Origin: Daejeonia sp002484105
GTDB taxonomy: Bacteria; Bacteroidota; Bacteroidia; Flavobacteriales; Weeksellaceae
Length of the DNA stretch: 64,000 nucleotides
Assembly (NCBI RefSeq): GCF_051175565.1
Contig: NZ_CP195105.1
Span: forward strand, 1,860,001 to 1,924,000
Direction of reading: 5' to 3'
The translations under genes were made by a program, and so were the position numbers. The notes below the pieces were generated by a model, which was not told the origin of the DNA, ran no database searches, and saw only the letters and a list, made by a program, of their open reading frames with translations. Each line of letters opens with the position of its first letter. The first letter of the stretch is position 1. Positions 35,112 to 44,386 of this stretch are shown one piece after another.

Positions 35112-36413
35112 ATGATTGCAAAAATCGGAAAGGGAAGCAATATGTACGGTGCTATCCTGTACAATCAGCAGAAAGTGGACAGGGAAAACGGAGCGGTTCT
35201 GTTGCTGAACAAGATACCCGACACAATGAATGGCAGATATTCCGTAGCGTATTTTAACAAGTGCTTTGAGCCGTACCTGTCGGCAAACATCAAAACGGAG
35301 AAAACGGTACGGCATATTTCATTGAACCCTGACCCGAAAGACAAGGTTAACGACGAACAGTTTACGGAAATGGCACAGGAGTATATGGAGCGTATGGGCT
35401 ACGGTAATCAGCCATATATTGTTTTCAAACATACGGACATTGACCGAACGCATATTCATATCGTTTCAACCTGCGTAGGTATTAACGGAAAGAAAATCCC
35501 CGATGATTACGACCATGCACGCTCAATGGCAATCTGTCGGGATTTGGAACAAACGTACAATCTTATACCTGCAACGGAAAAACAGCGCACCGGAAATGAG
35601 CAGGTATTCCGTCCGGTGGATTACAGAGCCGGAGACGTTAAGAGCCAAATCGCATCGGTGGTGCGACACCTGCCGAAGTATTACGGGTACGCAAGCCTCG
35701 GTGCGTACAATGCCTTGCTTTCGCTTTTCAATATTACGGCAGAGGAAGTCAAAGGGGAACTGCACGGACAGCCTAAAAACGGTCTTGTTTATTTTGCGCT
35801 GAACGAACAGGGAGAAAAAGCGAGCAATCCTTTTAAGGCATCCCTTTTCGGTAAACAGGCAGGACTGGACGAACTGCAAAACCAATTTGCAAAGGCTAAG
35901 GAGAAAATGAAAGCCGACCCTGTAAGAGCCTTACTCAAAAGCACCATTGAAGTAGCGATGCACACCGCCACTAATGAAGCCGATTTTAAAAAGCAACTGT
36001 TGGAGCAAGGCACCAATGCCGTGGTACGGCGCAACGATGAGGGGCGTATCTACGGCATGACCTTTATCGACCACGAAAGCCGTACCGTTTGGAACGGTTC
36101 AGCTTTGGGCAAAAACCTATCGGCTAATGTCTTTAACGATTGGTGGAACGGGCAGGCGGTCGGGCAACGCCAAGAAGCTGAAAATGCAACCGCACAAAAT
36201 CAGTCATCGACCACAGACAACACCGTAGAGAAAGAGGAAGCCCATTCACTTTTTAACTTCCTTAATAAAGAACAGCAGACCGATGATTTGTTGATAGACG
36301 GATTGGGTGGGCTACTGCCGGAAGCACAGGGCGAAGACTACGAGGAACAGGAATTTGCCAACCGTATGAAGAAAAAGAAGAAACGTAACAGCCGTCATCT
36401 CAGAGCGAATTGA
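35112..36413 (+). CDS. Relaxase/mobilization nuclease (MobP/BmgA-like)
   Basis: A 433-residue relaxase. The N-terminal nuclease domain has the catalytic start MIAKIGKGSNMYGAILYN with tyrosines at the N terminus, and HIH in FKHTDIDRTHIHIVSTC near residue 110, the metal-binding HUH motif. It should nick oriT and carry the strand to a recipient. The C-terminal half is charged and not conserved, ending in a lysine-rich tail (MKKKKKRNSRHLRAN). It is 4 bp downstream of its accessory gene. In related elements the coupling-protein gene follows directly; here about 11 kb of cargo intervenes. Confidence 0.92.
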   Translation: MIAKIGKGSNMYGAILYNQQKVDRENGAVLLLNKIPDTMNGRYSVAYFNKCFEPYLSANIKTEKTVRHISLNPDPKDKVNDEQFTEMAQEYMERMGYGNQPYIVFKHTDIDRTHIHIVSTCVGINGKKIPDDYDHARSMAICRDLEQTYNLIPATEKQRTGNEQVFRPVDYRAGDVKSQIASVVRHLPKYYGYASLGAYNALLSLFNITAEEVKGELHGQPKNGLVYFALNEQGEKASNPFKASLFGKQAGLDELQNQFAKAKEKMKADPVRALLKSTIEVAMHTATNEADFKKQLLEQGTNAVVRRNDEGRIYGMTFIDHESRTVWNGSALGKNLSANVFNDWWNGQAVGQRQEAENATAQNQSSTTDNTVEKEEAHSLFNFLNKEQQTDDLLIDGLGGLLPEAQGEDYEEQEFANRMKKKKKRNSRHLRAN

Positions 36414-36668
36414 TTTACTATTCATCTATCGAACAATCATAAATTTGTCCATAGTCGTAACCATTACTCCCTTTTGAAGAGTAAACCTAATTTTCTAACG
36501 ATAACACTTGCTAACCCTAAATCGAGCGCTTGTACATTTCTTGTCGCAAGCTGCTTTCTGATTACGGACAACTATCCGAAGTTTTTTCGTTTCTTTGTAA
36601 AGTACTAAATGGTATTTTTATGAAATTTGAACAATTCCATCTGACCATAAATAAATAGAAGATAACAG

Positions 36669-37259
36669 ATGAAAAAGGCGGAAGCAACACGGTTGATGAT
36701 TTTACAGAAAGCGTTTGAGCTAATCTATGTTAAGGGGTACCAAACGACAAGCATTGACGATATTATCGCCACGACAAAAGTAACGAAAGGAGCCTTTTAC
36801 TACCATTTCAAAACCAAAGACGAAATGGGGCTCGCCATCATAAACGAAATTCTAAAACCGACACTGGCAAACAGTTTTATTGAACCGCTTCAAATAGAAG
36901 AAAATCCGCTACAAGCCATTTACTACCTAATGGATAATCTATTGATGGAAAATGAATTTCTGAAAGTCGAGTATGGTTGTCCGGCATCCAATTTTACACA
37001 AGAAATGACACCGTGGAATTCGGAATTTAATAAGGCTTTGAATGAATTAACCCAGGAATGGACAAAGGCAATAACCGCCACCATCGAAAGAGGCAAGAAA
37101 AACGGCGCCATCCGCGAGGACGTAAATGCGAAACAGGTAACCATCTTCGTTTTGTCGGGCTATTGGGGCATTCGGAATTTGGGAAAATTAGAGAATAGCA
37201 AAAAAGTGTATGTTTCTTATTTAAAACAACTTAAAATCTATTTAGATAGTTTGAAATAA
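36669..37259 (+). CDS. TetR-family repressor
   Basis: A 196-residue protein with the N-terminal TetR helix-turn-helix (ATRLMILQKAFELIYVKGYQTTSIDDIIATTKVTKGAFYYHFKTKDEM, residues 5-52) and a helical ligand domain. Just after its stop lies the near-palindrome AAACATAT-N6-GTATTTTA with a TAATTTTG -7 box, and a better palindrome of the same form sits ahead of a membrane-protein operon at 45.2 kb. These are the likely targets. Ligand unknown. Confidence 0.88.
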   Translation: MKKAEATRLMILQKAFELIYVKGYQTTSIDDIIATTKVTKGAFYYHFKTKDEMGLAIINEILKPTLANSFIEPLQIEENPLQAIYYLMDNLLMENEFLKVEYGCPASNFTQEMTPWNSEFNKALNELTQEWTKAITATIERGKKNGAIREDVNAKQVTIFVLSGYWGIRNLGKLENSKKVYVSYLKQLKIYLDSLK

Positions 37260-37272
37260 TTTTTCCCTAAAA

Positions 37273-37516
37273 AAACATATCGATTAGTATTTTAAAAATT
37301 TAATTTTGCAAGTCAGATAAAATGTGCCTGCATACATCATTCTTAAGTTACAGTAACCAATACATTGGGTACAGCGCTTTTCGGGTCCAAATTTCTCATC
37401 ATGTTATATGTGAACGAACAGGAGCATTGTCCAAAATGGACAATGCTTTTCGCTACCTTACCGCAGCCTTTCCTCATATTCAAGTTATAATAACTACAAA
37501 TAATTCGTGTCAATAA
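37273..37516 (+). pseudogene. Remnant of a TetR-controlled membrane gene with its operator
   Basis: AAACATAT-N6-GTATTTTA (37273-37294) is followed by TAATTTTG (37301-37308), the same promoter plan as at 45192-45228. Downstream a fragment (37400-37500) reads ALSKMDNAFRYLTAAFPHIQ, resembling AFSKTDNAFRHWTATAAHIQ of the membrane protein at 45692-46156. So a paralog of that gene, with its operator, has decayed here. The rest of the gene is lost. An open frame from 37322 exists but reads as non-coding. Confidence 0.5.
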
Positions 37517-37517
37517 A

Positions 37518-38375
37518 ATGGAAGCTCCAATAAATAACATTCCAACGCATTTTTTTAATATGGAAGAGAATTCCAGAATATTTGTAACCAAAATAACCTC
37601 GGAAACCTTTAATGAAAATGTTGAATCGGGTCAAGCACATCGGCATAACAGCCATCTTTTGGGATTGCATTTAAAAGGAATATCTCTTATGGAACTGGAT
37701 TTTAAACAATACCAAATAAAATATCCGTCCGTTTTGTATCAGTCTCCCAATCAGGTACATAGAATACTGAATGTCGATGAAATAGAAATGTTTTTATTGG
37801 GAATCGAGCAAGAACTTATTGATAAAAACCTCTATAAACATCTCCAGGAAATTATTACGCCACATCCCCTGCACCTAAGTTCTGATGAAATGAATATTTT
37901 AAGACAGGCTTTCTTATTGTGTGCTAATCTTCATGATAAAAAGGAGGATAAATTCTATTTCTATTCATTAAAGAATGCTTGCAATGCCCTCATCGGTCTA
38001 TACCTTTCTTTTTATCTAAAAACGTTGCAGTCACAAGAACAGCTTTCCAGATTTGAGCGCATATACAATGACTTTCTAAAACTGTTGGAAGTACAATTCA
38101 AAGTATGGAAACGTCCTTCCGATTATGCTCAAAAATTAAACATCTCAGTAGCCTATCTCAATGAATGCGTAAAAACAGTAACTGGATTTACCGTTTCGTA
38201 TCACATTCAACAGCGGGTTGTCTTAGAAGCCAAGCGCCTGCTGTACTATGCCGACAAATCCGTAAAAGAAATTGCAAACGAATTGGGCTATGATGATTAT
38301 CCGTATTTTTCGAGATTATTCTCTAAAGTTGCCGGAATGACTGCTTTGGCATTCAGGAACAAAAACCACGTTTAG
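37518..38375 (+). CDS. AraC-family transcriptional regulator
   Basis: A 285-residue regulator. An N-terminal cupin-type sensing region is followed by the C-terminal AraC double helix-turn-helix (RPSDYAQKLNISVAYLNECVKTVTGFTVSYHIQQRVVLEAKRLL and KSVKEIANELGYDDYPYFSRLFSKVAGMTALAFR). It lies 78 bp upstream of a siderophore-interacting protein gene, a common pairing for iron or redox responses. The sequence resembles regulators of ferric-reductase-type genes. Ligand unknown. Confidence 0.88.
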   Translation: MEAPINNIPTHFFNMEENSRIFVTKITSETFNENVESGQAHRHNSHLLGLHLKGISLMELDFKQYQIKYPSVLYQSPNQVHRILNVDEIEMFLLGIEQELIDKNLYKHLQEIITPHPLHLSSDEMNILRQAFLLCANLHDKKEDKFYFYSLKNACNALIGLYLSFYLKTLQSQEQLSRFERIYNDFLKLLEVQFKVWKRPSDYAQKLNISVAYLNECVKTVTGFTVSYHIQQRVVLEAKRLLYYADKSVKEIANELGYDDYPYFSRLFSKVAGMTALAFRNKNHV

Positions 38376-38453
38376 TCCAATGCTTACCTCTATTGTATAC
38401 TTTCTCGGTTTATCAATTCTTCAGTTATTTGCATAACTAAAATAAATAACAAT

Positions 38454-39170
38454 ATGCCAAGAGCTCCCAAATGGTTATTTGATACCGTTGATTTACTTAC
38501 GACAAAACTTCCCGAGGTAAAAGTAGAAGAAATCGTTTTCTTATCTCCATCAGTAAAGAAAATTCGGATGTCCGGAGTCTTTGATAAAGTAAAATTTACT
38601 GTTGGCGCATATATTGATTTCAGAGTAACAGAAACCGAAGTCAGACGCTACACGGTTTCAAATTTTGATAAGAAAACACAAAGTATTGAGTTTATCGTTC
38701 ACCTTCATGGCAAAGGTTGTGGCGCTGATTATATGAACGCCTTGCAACCGGGCGACGTACTATCTTTAAATAAACCCAGTACGATGATAAAATATTATGC
38801 TTCATCCTTTCAGCATTATATTATTTTTGGAGATGAGTCTTCTTTGGGATTGGCACAATCGTTTGCTCCTGTATTAAAGCAAAACAATCATATATTTCAG
38901 TTTATTTTTGAATTAGACGAAGAAAATCTAAAAATTCCTGAAATTTTGGGGCTGGAGTCGGTTATCGTTTTTCCCAAAACAGGATTATTTAAAAACGAGG
39001 AATGGATAAAGAAATTGCCCGTTTTTCCTCTTCAAAATGAAGATCATATCAAGTTTATCCTCACAGGAAATGTAAAATCAGTGCAAACCTTTAGAAAAGT
39101 TATTAAAGATACAACGAAGTGCAAAGTATATCTGCATGGCTATTGGTTAGAAGGCAAAAAAGGATTATAA
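38454..39170 (+). CDS. Siderophore-interacting protein (FAD-binding)
   Basis: A 238-residue protein of the SIP family: an FAD-binding 9-strand domain with EVRRYTVSNFDKKTQSIEF near residue 63 and a C-terminal domain with HYIIFGDESSLGLAQSF near 122 and KVYLHGYWLEGKKG at the end. In this family the flavin accepts electrons from NAD(P)H and reduces ferric siderophores in the cytoplasm. It follows an AraC regulator gene. No siderophore receptor is nearby, so the iron source is not shown. Diverged from the E. coli ViuB/YqjH type. Confidence 0.82.
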   Translation: MPRAPKWLFDTVDLLTTKLPEVKVEEIVFLSPSVKKIRMSGVFDKVKFTVGAYIDFRVTETEVRRYTVSNFDKKTQSIEFIVHLHGKGCGADYMNALQPGDVLSLNKPSTMIKYYASSFQHYIIFGDESSLGLAQSFAPVLKQNNHIFQFIFELDEENLKIPEILGLESVIVFPKTGLFKNEEWIKKLPVFPLQNEDHIKFILTGNVKSVQTFRKVIKDTTKCKVYLHGYWLEGKKGL

Positions 39171-39220
39171 AGGTTAATATTTACTAAATTTGCAGTGTAA
39201 ATGCAACAATTTAAATAAAA

Positions 39221-39985
39221 ATGTCAATAACAAAACACGAAGAATTAATCGGAATGCAGAAAGTGAGCGAAGTGGTTGCTTACACATTGAAGGAAATGCG
39301 CAACTATGCAAAGCCCGGTATGACAACCAAAGAATTGGACGACTTCGGGGCAAAAATACTTTCGGGCTTCGGAGCAAAATCAGCACCGTATCTGACTTAT
39401 GGATTTCCGGGTTGGACTTGTATCAGTGTGGACAATGAGTTTTGCCACGGCATTCCGTCCGAGAAAAGAATATTGAAAGAGGGCGATTTGGTGAACATTG
39501 ACGTTTCCGCCGAACTTGACGGCTTTTGGTCGGACAACGGAGGTTCATTTGTGCTTGGAGAAGACATCAACCAACATCAAAAATTAGTGGATGCATCCAA
39601 AGAAATCCTGCAAAAAGCCATCAGTAATATTAAAGGAGGGGTTAAGATTTCTGAAGTTGGGCACATCATGGAAACCGAAGCCAAAAAAAGAGGATTCAAG
39701 GTTGTTAAAAATTTGGGTGGACACGGCATCGGAAGGGGTTTACACGAACAACCCGATGAAATAATGAACTACAAAAGCCGATTTGACCAAAGGCGGTTTA
39801 GAAAAAATTCAGTGGTTGCTATTGAAACGTTTATTACCACAACTTCAACCTATGCAACAGAGTTAAATGATGGTTGGACAATGGTGGGAAACAAAGGCGG
39901 TTTTATGGCGCAACACGAACATACAATCGTTGTTACCGACGGGAAACCAATCATACTAACCGAAATGAATGGGATTTGGAATTAA
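39221..39985 (+). CDS. map: Methionine aminopeptidase, type I
   Basis: A 254-residue enzyme that removes N-terminal Met from nascent proteins. The five metal ligands are visible: the Asp pair in VNIDVSAELDGFWSDNGGSF (near 92 and 103), His in GGHGIGRGLHEQPDEI (near 168), Glu in VVAIETFITT (near 200) and Glu in GFMAQHEHTIVV (near 232). It lies on the mobile element rather than in a ribosomal-protein operon, so it is presumably an extra copy. Two peptide deformylases, the enzymes acting just before it, are also on the element. A TAAATTTG box is near 39184-39191. Confidence 0.93.
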   Translation: MSITKHEELIGMQKVSEVVAYTLKEMRNYAKPGMTTKELDDFGAKILSGFGAKSAPYLTYGFPGWTCISVDNEFCHGIPSEKRILKEGDLVNIDVSAELDGFWSDNGGSFVLGEDINQHQKLVDASKEILQKAISNIKGGVKISEVGHIMETEAKKRGFKVVKNLGGHGIGRGLHEQPDEIMNYKSRFDQRRFRKNSVVAIETFITTTSTYATELNDGWTMVGNKGGFMAQHEHTIVVTDGKPIILTEMNGIWN

Positions 39986-40111
39986 AAAATCGAAACAACG
40001 TTTTGGATAAAACTCGGTTGTAAATTTTTGAACAAGTAAGTCGGTGGTATATTTTGAATCTTAGGTAGTACCAGTTATTTTATTATTCTGAAATGTAGAA
40101 AGAAAAGGGCA

Positions 40112-40942
40112 ATGAAATCATTTTTATTGATTGGACAATCGAATATGGCAGGTCGCGGGTTTGCTCATGAAGTGAAACCGATATACAATAAAAGGATTAT
40201 GATGCTGCGAAACGGCAGATGGCAAATGATGGTCGAGCCTGTTCATTATGACAGACCTGTTGCGGGTATCGGGCTTGCTGCGTCATTTGCAGAAGCTTGG
40301 TGTTGGGACAATGAGGAAGAAGAAATCGGCCTCATTCCCTGCGCAGAAGGTGGTAGTTCCGTTGATGATTGGTCAACAGATGGAATTTTATTTCGTCATA
40401 CAATAAGCGAAGCTCAATTTGCAACCGAAAACAGCGAACTATCTGGTGTGCTTTGGCATCAAGGGGAAAGTGATAGCCAAGGCGGAAAATTCAAACAATA
40501 CTACGAGAAACTATCAAAAATATTTAATCAAATTAGGGTGACATTATCAGTACCCGGGATTCCGTTTATTGTAGGCGGTTTGGGTGAATATTTAGGTAAA
40601 GTAGCATTCGGAGCAGGGTGCATAGAACATCAGCTAGTTGATAAAGAACTTCAAAAATATGCTCAAGAGCAAGAAAATTGTTACTATGTTACGGCCAAGG
40701 AACTTACAGCCAACCCGGACGGCATTCACATCAACGCTATATCGCAGAGAATATTTGGCATCCGATATTATGAGGCATTTCTCAAAAGAAAACATATACA
40801 TGAGCCGTTAGTAAATGAACTAGAATTAGTTGGCAGGTGCAATAATAAAGAGAACACATTGGAGGAAAAACGATACATAGCCCTAGAGGAATTCACTCAG
40901 GGAAAAATAGCTTATGAGGAATTTATGAAGGCATTTTCTTAG
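40112..40942 (+). CDS. SGNH-type esterase (sialate O-acetylesterase-like)
   Basis: A 276-residue hydrolase with the GDSL/SGNH-like pattern: block I SFLLIGQSNMAGRG near residue 10 with the nucleophile Ser, EGGSSVDDW near 80, LWHQGESDS near 114, and DGIHINAISQR with the catalytic His near 208. The family (DUF303, sialate O-acetylesterase) removes O-acetyl groups from sugars or polysaccharides. No signal peptide is visible, so a cytoplasmic role is likely. The last 60 residues are charged and outside the core. A link to the neighbouring genes is not evident. Confidence 0.8.
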   Translation: MKSFLLIGQSNMAGRGFAHEVKPIYNKRIMMLRNGRWQMMVEPVHYDRPVAGIGLAASFAEAWCWDNEEEEIGLIPCAEGGSSVDDWSTDGILFRHTISEAQFATENSELSGVLWHQGESDSQGGKFKQYYEKLSKIFNQIRVTLSVPGIPFIVGGLGEYLGKVAFGAGCIEHQLVDKELQKYAQEQENCYYVTAKELTANPDGIHINAISQRIFGIRYYEAFLKRKHIHEPLVNELELVGRCNNKENTLEEKRYIALEEFTQGKIAYEEFMKAFS

Positions 40943-41218
40943 TTTTAAAAATCTCCGCCCAAAGATTGATATGGATTTAAAGATACTACATACTATTATT
41001 CCGCTTAAGAACTTGGGATTTGATGAAATGTACTTCATACAGTTTAGTTGTCTATAATTTTATCGCCGCACAAGTCGTAATAATTTCCTTTTTTCTAATT
41101 CAGCAAATGGGAAATGGTTTATGATACTGTTGAATGGAATTGAAAATTTGCACTTCTTTTTCTGTTACTATGCAAACAGCCAAATAGCTATCAGCAGATC
41201 CAAAATCGATACCGTACC

Positions 41219-41758
41219 GTGCAACAAGTAACTAAAAATAAAGACCCCTGGACAATCTTCTCGCCTTTTTTCAAACAGGTGGAAGCTCCGGCCAAAACCA
41301 TCCTGTTGCAGGAAGGGAAAATTTCCAAAACGATGTATTTTATTGAAAAAGGTTGCCTGCGTACCTGGGTGAACAACGACGGCAAAGAAATCACTACCCA
41401 ATTTTTCTTTGAGGGCGACAGCGTTTCTTCCATCGAAAGTTTCCGAACCAACCAACCGAGTTTGTACAGCATCGAAACCATTGAACCTTGCGTTTTGCAA
41501 ACCATCACACAAAAGGAATTTCAAAGGATTGTAGAGCAATCGCCCGACATCAAAAAGCAGTTTGAAGAACATTTGTTCAAACGCCTTTTCCAGGCACAGC
41601 AATTGTTTTTTTCCTACCTCAAAAATTCACCGCAACAACGTTACGAAGAGTTGTTGTCGCAATATCCGCATATCGTGCAGCGTGTACCGCAACATTACAT
41701 CGCCTCGTATCTGGGCATCACTTCCGTTTCCCTGAGCCGAATCCGAAACAGAAGATAA
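41219..41758 (+). CDS. Crp/Fnr-family regulator
   Basis: A 179-residue regulator, started here at a GTG (MQQVTKNKDPWTIF). The cyclic-nucleotide-binding-type beta-roll (APAKTILLQEGKISKTMYFIEKGCLRTWVNNDGKEITTQFFFEGDSVSS) is followed by a helix-turn-helix near the end (QHYIASYLGITSVSLSRIRNRR). Signature residues for cAMP binding are not clearly present, as usual in Bacteroidota members. It lies 79 bp upstream of an NAD(P)H oxidoreductase gene, and between the two is a perfect 12-bp palindrome. That gene is its likely target. Confidence 0.82.
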   Translation: MQQVTKNKDPWTIFSPFFKQVEAPAKTILLQEGKISKTMYFIEKGCLRTWVNNDGKEITTQFFFEGDSVSSIESFRTNQPSLYSIETIEPCVLQTITQKEFQRIVEQSPDIKKQFEEHLFKRLFQAQQLFFSYLKNSPQQRYEELLSQYPHIVQRVPQHYIASYLGITSVSLSRIRNRR

Positions 41759-41769
41759 AACGGATTTAT

Positions 41770-41781
41770 TAACAATTGTTA
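41770..41781. promoter_or_regulatory. Perfect 12-bp palindrome between Crp/Fnr and oxidoreductase genes
   Basis: TAACAATTGTTA reads the same on both strands and sits 12 bp after the Crp/Fnr stop and about 57 bp before the oxidoreductase start. A Crp/Fnr binding site is a plausible reading. Confidence 0.5.
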
Positions 41782-41837
41782 TCGTCCGACACCTGATTTG
41801 CTGCTCAATTTTGTACTGTTATTTAAACAGTCAAAAA

Positions 41838-42428
41838 ATGAGAACCGTCATCGTATTCAACCATCCTTATGAAGGAAGTTACTGCAACGCCATTTTGAAG
41901 GCAGTAACGCAAGGGCTTGAAAATTCCGCACACGAAGTGGATTTGATGCACCTGGACAAAGACCAGTTTCACCCCCGAATGACATCGGACGATTTAAAAG
42001 CCTTTGTGGAACATCGTGCGGTGGATTCCCAGGTTATCGGCTACTGCATATTGAAAAAAGCCGACCACCTGATTTTTATTTTCCCGATTTGGTGGGACAT
42101 TATGCCTGCCGCCACCAAAGGATTTATCGACCGGGTTTTGTCGCCCGGATTGGCGTATGACCATCATCCGAGAGGTTTTGGATTGGTACCGCTTTTAGAC
42201 AACCTGAAAAGCATCACCGTCATCACCACCATGAACAAACCTAAAATTATGTACTCACTACTTATCGGAAACTTGATTCGCAAAGTGATGATACGGAGTG
42301 TTTTCAAAACAATGGGCTACAAAAACGTCAAATGGCTCAGCTTTACATCGGTCAAGAGCGTGAGCCACGAAAAACGGGTGAAATGGTTAAATAACCTTGA
42401 TAAAAGATTTTCAAATTTTAAATATTAA
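41838..42428 (+). CDS. NAD(P)H-dependent oxidoreductase, flavodoxin-like fold
   Basis: The start is the ATG at 41838 (MRTVIVFNHPYEGSYCNAIL), 196 residues. The protein has the NQO1/KefF-type pattern: N-terminal FMN-binding HPY loop, ADHLIFIFPIWWDIMPAATKGFIDRVLSPGLAYDHH in the middle and HEKRVKWLNNLDKRF near the end. It probably reduces quinones or nitro compounds using a flavin and NAD(P)H in the cytoplasm. The gene follows a Crp/Fnr regulator and a palindrome likely to bind it. Substrate unknown. Confidence 0.85.
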   Translation: MRTVIVFNHPYEGSYCNAILKAVTQGLENSAHEVDLMHLDKDQFHPRMTSDDLKAFVEHRAVDSQVIGYCILKKADHLIFIFPIWWDIMPAATKGFIDRVLSPGLAYDHHPRGFGLVPLLDNLKSITVITTMNKPKIMYSLLIGNLIRKVMIRSVFKTMGYKNVKWLSFTSVKSVSHEKRVKWLNNLDKRFSNFKY

Positions 42429-42699
42429 AAAGCGAAAAGACTCCATTTATATCTCTCTTTGCCTGCTTCTAGAAAAAACTCAAAAATCAGGCTACGCTGC
42501 TTGTTGAAATATGTTTCAGGAAGTGCAAGAACTTGTTTAAAACTCATCCAATTGTTTTGTTGCCCGTATACGATTTTATAATTTTGAAGGAAATTGGTTT
42601 AATAGTATTATTCAAAATGGTAACAACGTGCAAATGACATTACAGACTAAATAATAGCTTCATAATCATTGCACTTGATATTAATCATAAAACAAAGAA

Positions 42700-43548
42700 A
42701 TGGGAAGAGATATAATCATAAAGCCGGATAATACCGCAGTAAGAACCGCATTATGGAGAGCGTTACACGTTCGGGCAGATGCAAAACCTCATATACTTGA
42801 AGATGAAATAGGATTCAAGTTGATTGCACCTGATGAGGATTGGCAGGAACGTCCTGACATGAAATATACCAAACGGCTGCGAGCTTCTATCGTTGCCCGT
42901 TCACGTTTTATTGAAGATATAGCTAAAGAGCAAATCGCAAAAGGCATAAAACAATACGTTTTACTTGGTGCAGGATTGGATACTTTTGCCCAACGAAATA
43001 CGGAAATCAGTTCGCAAGTTGATATTTATGAAATTGACCAACCCGACACATTAACGTGGAAAGAAGAAAAGCTGATTGAAAACGGCTATAAAATCCCCGG
43101 CAATCTCCACTTTGTACCTGTCGATTTTGAAATCTCATCTTGGTGGGATGAGCTATTAAACAAAGGTTTTGACATTAATAAAAAAGCCGTTGTTTCTTGC
43201 ACAGGCGTAACCCTTTATTTGACAAAAGAAGCCATTACCGACACACTGAAGAAAATGACTTTGCTTGCATCCGGTTCAACGATTGCAATCGCCTTTTATC
43301 TGCCATTGGAACAACTTGACGAAGAAGACAAACCAATGCAGGAAATCGCAATGAAAGGTGCAGCCGCTTCGGGCACACCGTTTGTGAGTTTTTTCAGTGC
43401 AGAAGAAATTATAAAACTCGCCGAAAAAGCTGGTTTAAAGGAAATCCAAACCATTTCCACAAAAGAGATGACGGAAAGATACTTTAAGAAACGAACCGAC
43501 AATCTTCTACCAGCAAGTGGAGAAGTTTTTTTAGTGGCAAAGACCTGA
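42700..43548 (+). CDS. SAM-dependent methyltransferase, LCM-type (copy 1)
   Basis: A 282-residue methyltransferase of the leucine-carboxyl-methyltransferase-like (TIGR00027) family. Motif I is KQYVLLGAGLDTFAQRN near residue 88 and motif II is VDIYEIDQPDTLTWKEE; FVPVDFEISSWWDELL follows near 145. It starts a three-gene unit with a Crp/Fnr regulator and a peptide deformylase that recurs at 55.7-58.0 kb. The two methyltransferases share their length to within one residue and most of their sequence (about 8 differences in the first 60 residues). Substrate unknown; polyketide or small-molecule O-methylation is typical for the family. Confidence 0.85.
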   Translation: MGRDIIIKPDNTAVRTALWRALHVRADAKPHILEDEIGFKLIAPDEDWQERPDMKYTKRLRASIVARSRFIEDIAKEQIAKGIKQYVLLGAGLDTFAQRNTEISSQVDIYEIDQPDTLTWKEEKLIENGYKIPGNLHFVPVDFEISSWWDELLNKGFDINKKAVVSCTGVTLYLTKEAITDTLKKMTLLASGSTIAIAFYLPLEQLDEEDKPMQEIAMKGAAASGTPFVSFFSAEEIIKLAEKAGLKEIQTISTKEMTERYFKKRTDNLLPASGEVFLVAKT

Positions 43549-43721
43549 TAAATTGTGCAAGGAAGTTTTTTCCTGCAACCGTGATGTACAGTGATATAAA
43601 ACGGCTGAAAGCAATGTTTGGGCCGGTGTTTTACCATAGATGAACCAATCCGCACAAAAACGGTTATTATAAATAACGCTAAATTTGTATTGAAACACAG
43701 ATTAAAAGAGAGAATATTTTT

Positions 43722-44288
43722 ATGGGGCATATCAGAGAATACTACGAACGCATAATAAAATTACAGGAAACAGAATGGAAATTTATCTCTTCCCATTTTA
43801 ACCGAAAAGTGTTTGCCAAAAACCAAATCATCACACGACAAGGTGAAACAGAACATTTCCTTTCATTCATCGAAACCGGCATTGTTCGGTTTTACATTCC
43901 TGATGATGAAAACGAGCTGACTTTCAACTTCAGTTTTGACAAAGAGTTTACTTGTGCCTACGACTCATTCTTGACACAAACGCCATCCGAATACGAATTA
44001 CAGGCATTGACAGAAACCGTGGTTTGGCAGATTTCCTTTGAGGATTTACAAAAAGTCTATGCTCAAACCAAAGTCGGGAATTATTTGGGACGTTTTGCTT
44101 CCGAGAAATTATTTTTAGCCAAAAGCAAACGCGAATTATCTTTATTGAAATACAATGCAAAAGAGCGTTATTTAAGACTGTTTAAAGAACAGCCCGATAT
44201 TCTGAAATTTATCCCGCTAAAATACATCGCTTCCTACATCGGAATCACCCCACAAGGCCTGAGTCGGATCCGCAGACAAATTGCGTAG
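43722..44288 (+). CDS. Crp/Fnr-family regulator (copy 1)
   Basis: A 188-residue protein starting MGHIREYYERIIKLQETEW. The sensor roll (RKVFAKNQIITRQGETEHFLSFIETGIVRFYIPDDENELTFNFSFDKEF) is followed by a C-terminal helix-turn-helix (LKYIASYIGITPQGLSRIRRQ). The near-identical copy 2 is at 56762-57328. It lies between the methyltransferase and deformylase genes and is followed by the repeated CTTAACAT(A/C)GGTTCATTG motif, which may be its binding site. Ligand unknown. Confidence 0.86.
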   Translation: MGHIREYYERIIKLQETEWKFISSHFNRKVFAKNQIITRQGETEHFLSFIETGIVRFYIPDDENELTFNFSFDKEFTCAYDSFLTQTPSEYELQALTETVVWQISFEDLQKVYAQTKVGNYLGRFASEKLFLAKSKRELSLLKYNAKERYLRLFKEQPDILKFIPLKYIASYIGITPQGLSRIRRQIA

Positions 44289-44321
44289 CAATCATCGCTA
44301 AAAAATCAATGAACAGCGTAA

Positions 44322-44345
44322 TTACTTAACATCGGTTCATTGCCT
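44322..44345 (+). promoter_or_regulatory. Repeated operator-like motif, copy 1 (deformylase 1)
   Basis: CTTAACATCGGTTCATTGCC, 42 bp before the deformylase start. The same motif with one base changed occurs at 52237 and 57371. A GAACTTTG -7-like box follows about 20 bp later. Confidence 0.6.
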
Positions 44346-44386
44346 TCCTGGTTTATTCTTTTGAACTTTGCAATAAAATCAAAAGA

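Noticed and set aside
37322..37516. A short open frame after the TetR gene
   Set aside because: It starts at a chance ATG; only an internal part matches the decayed membrane-protein paralog, so it is treated as a remnant.
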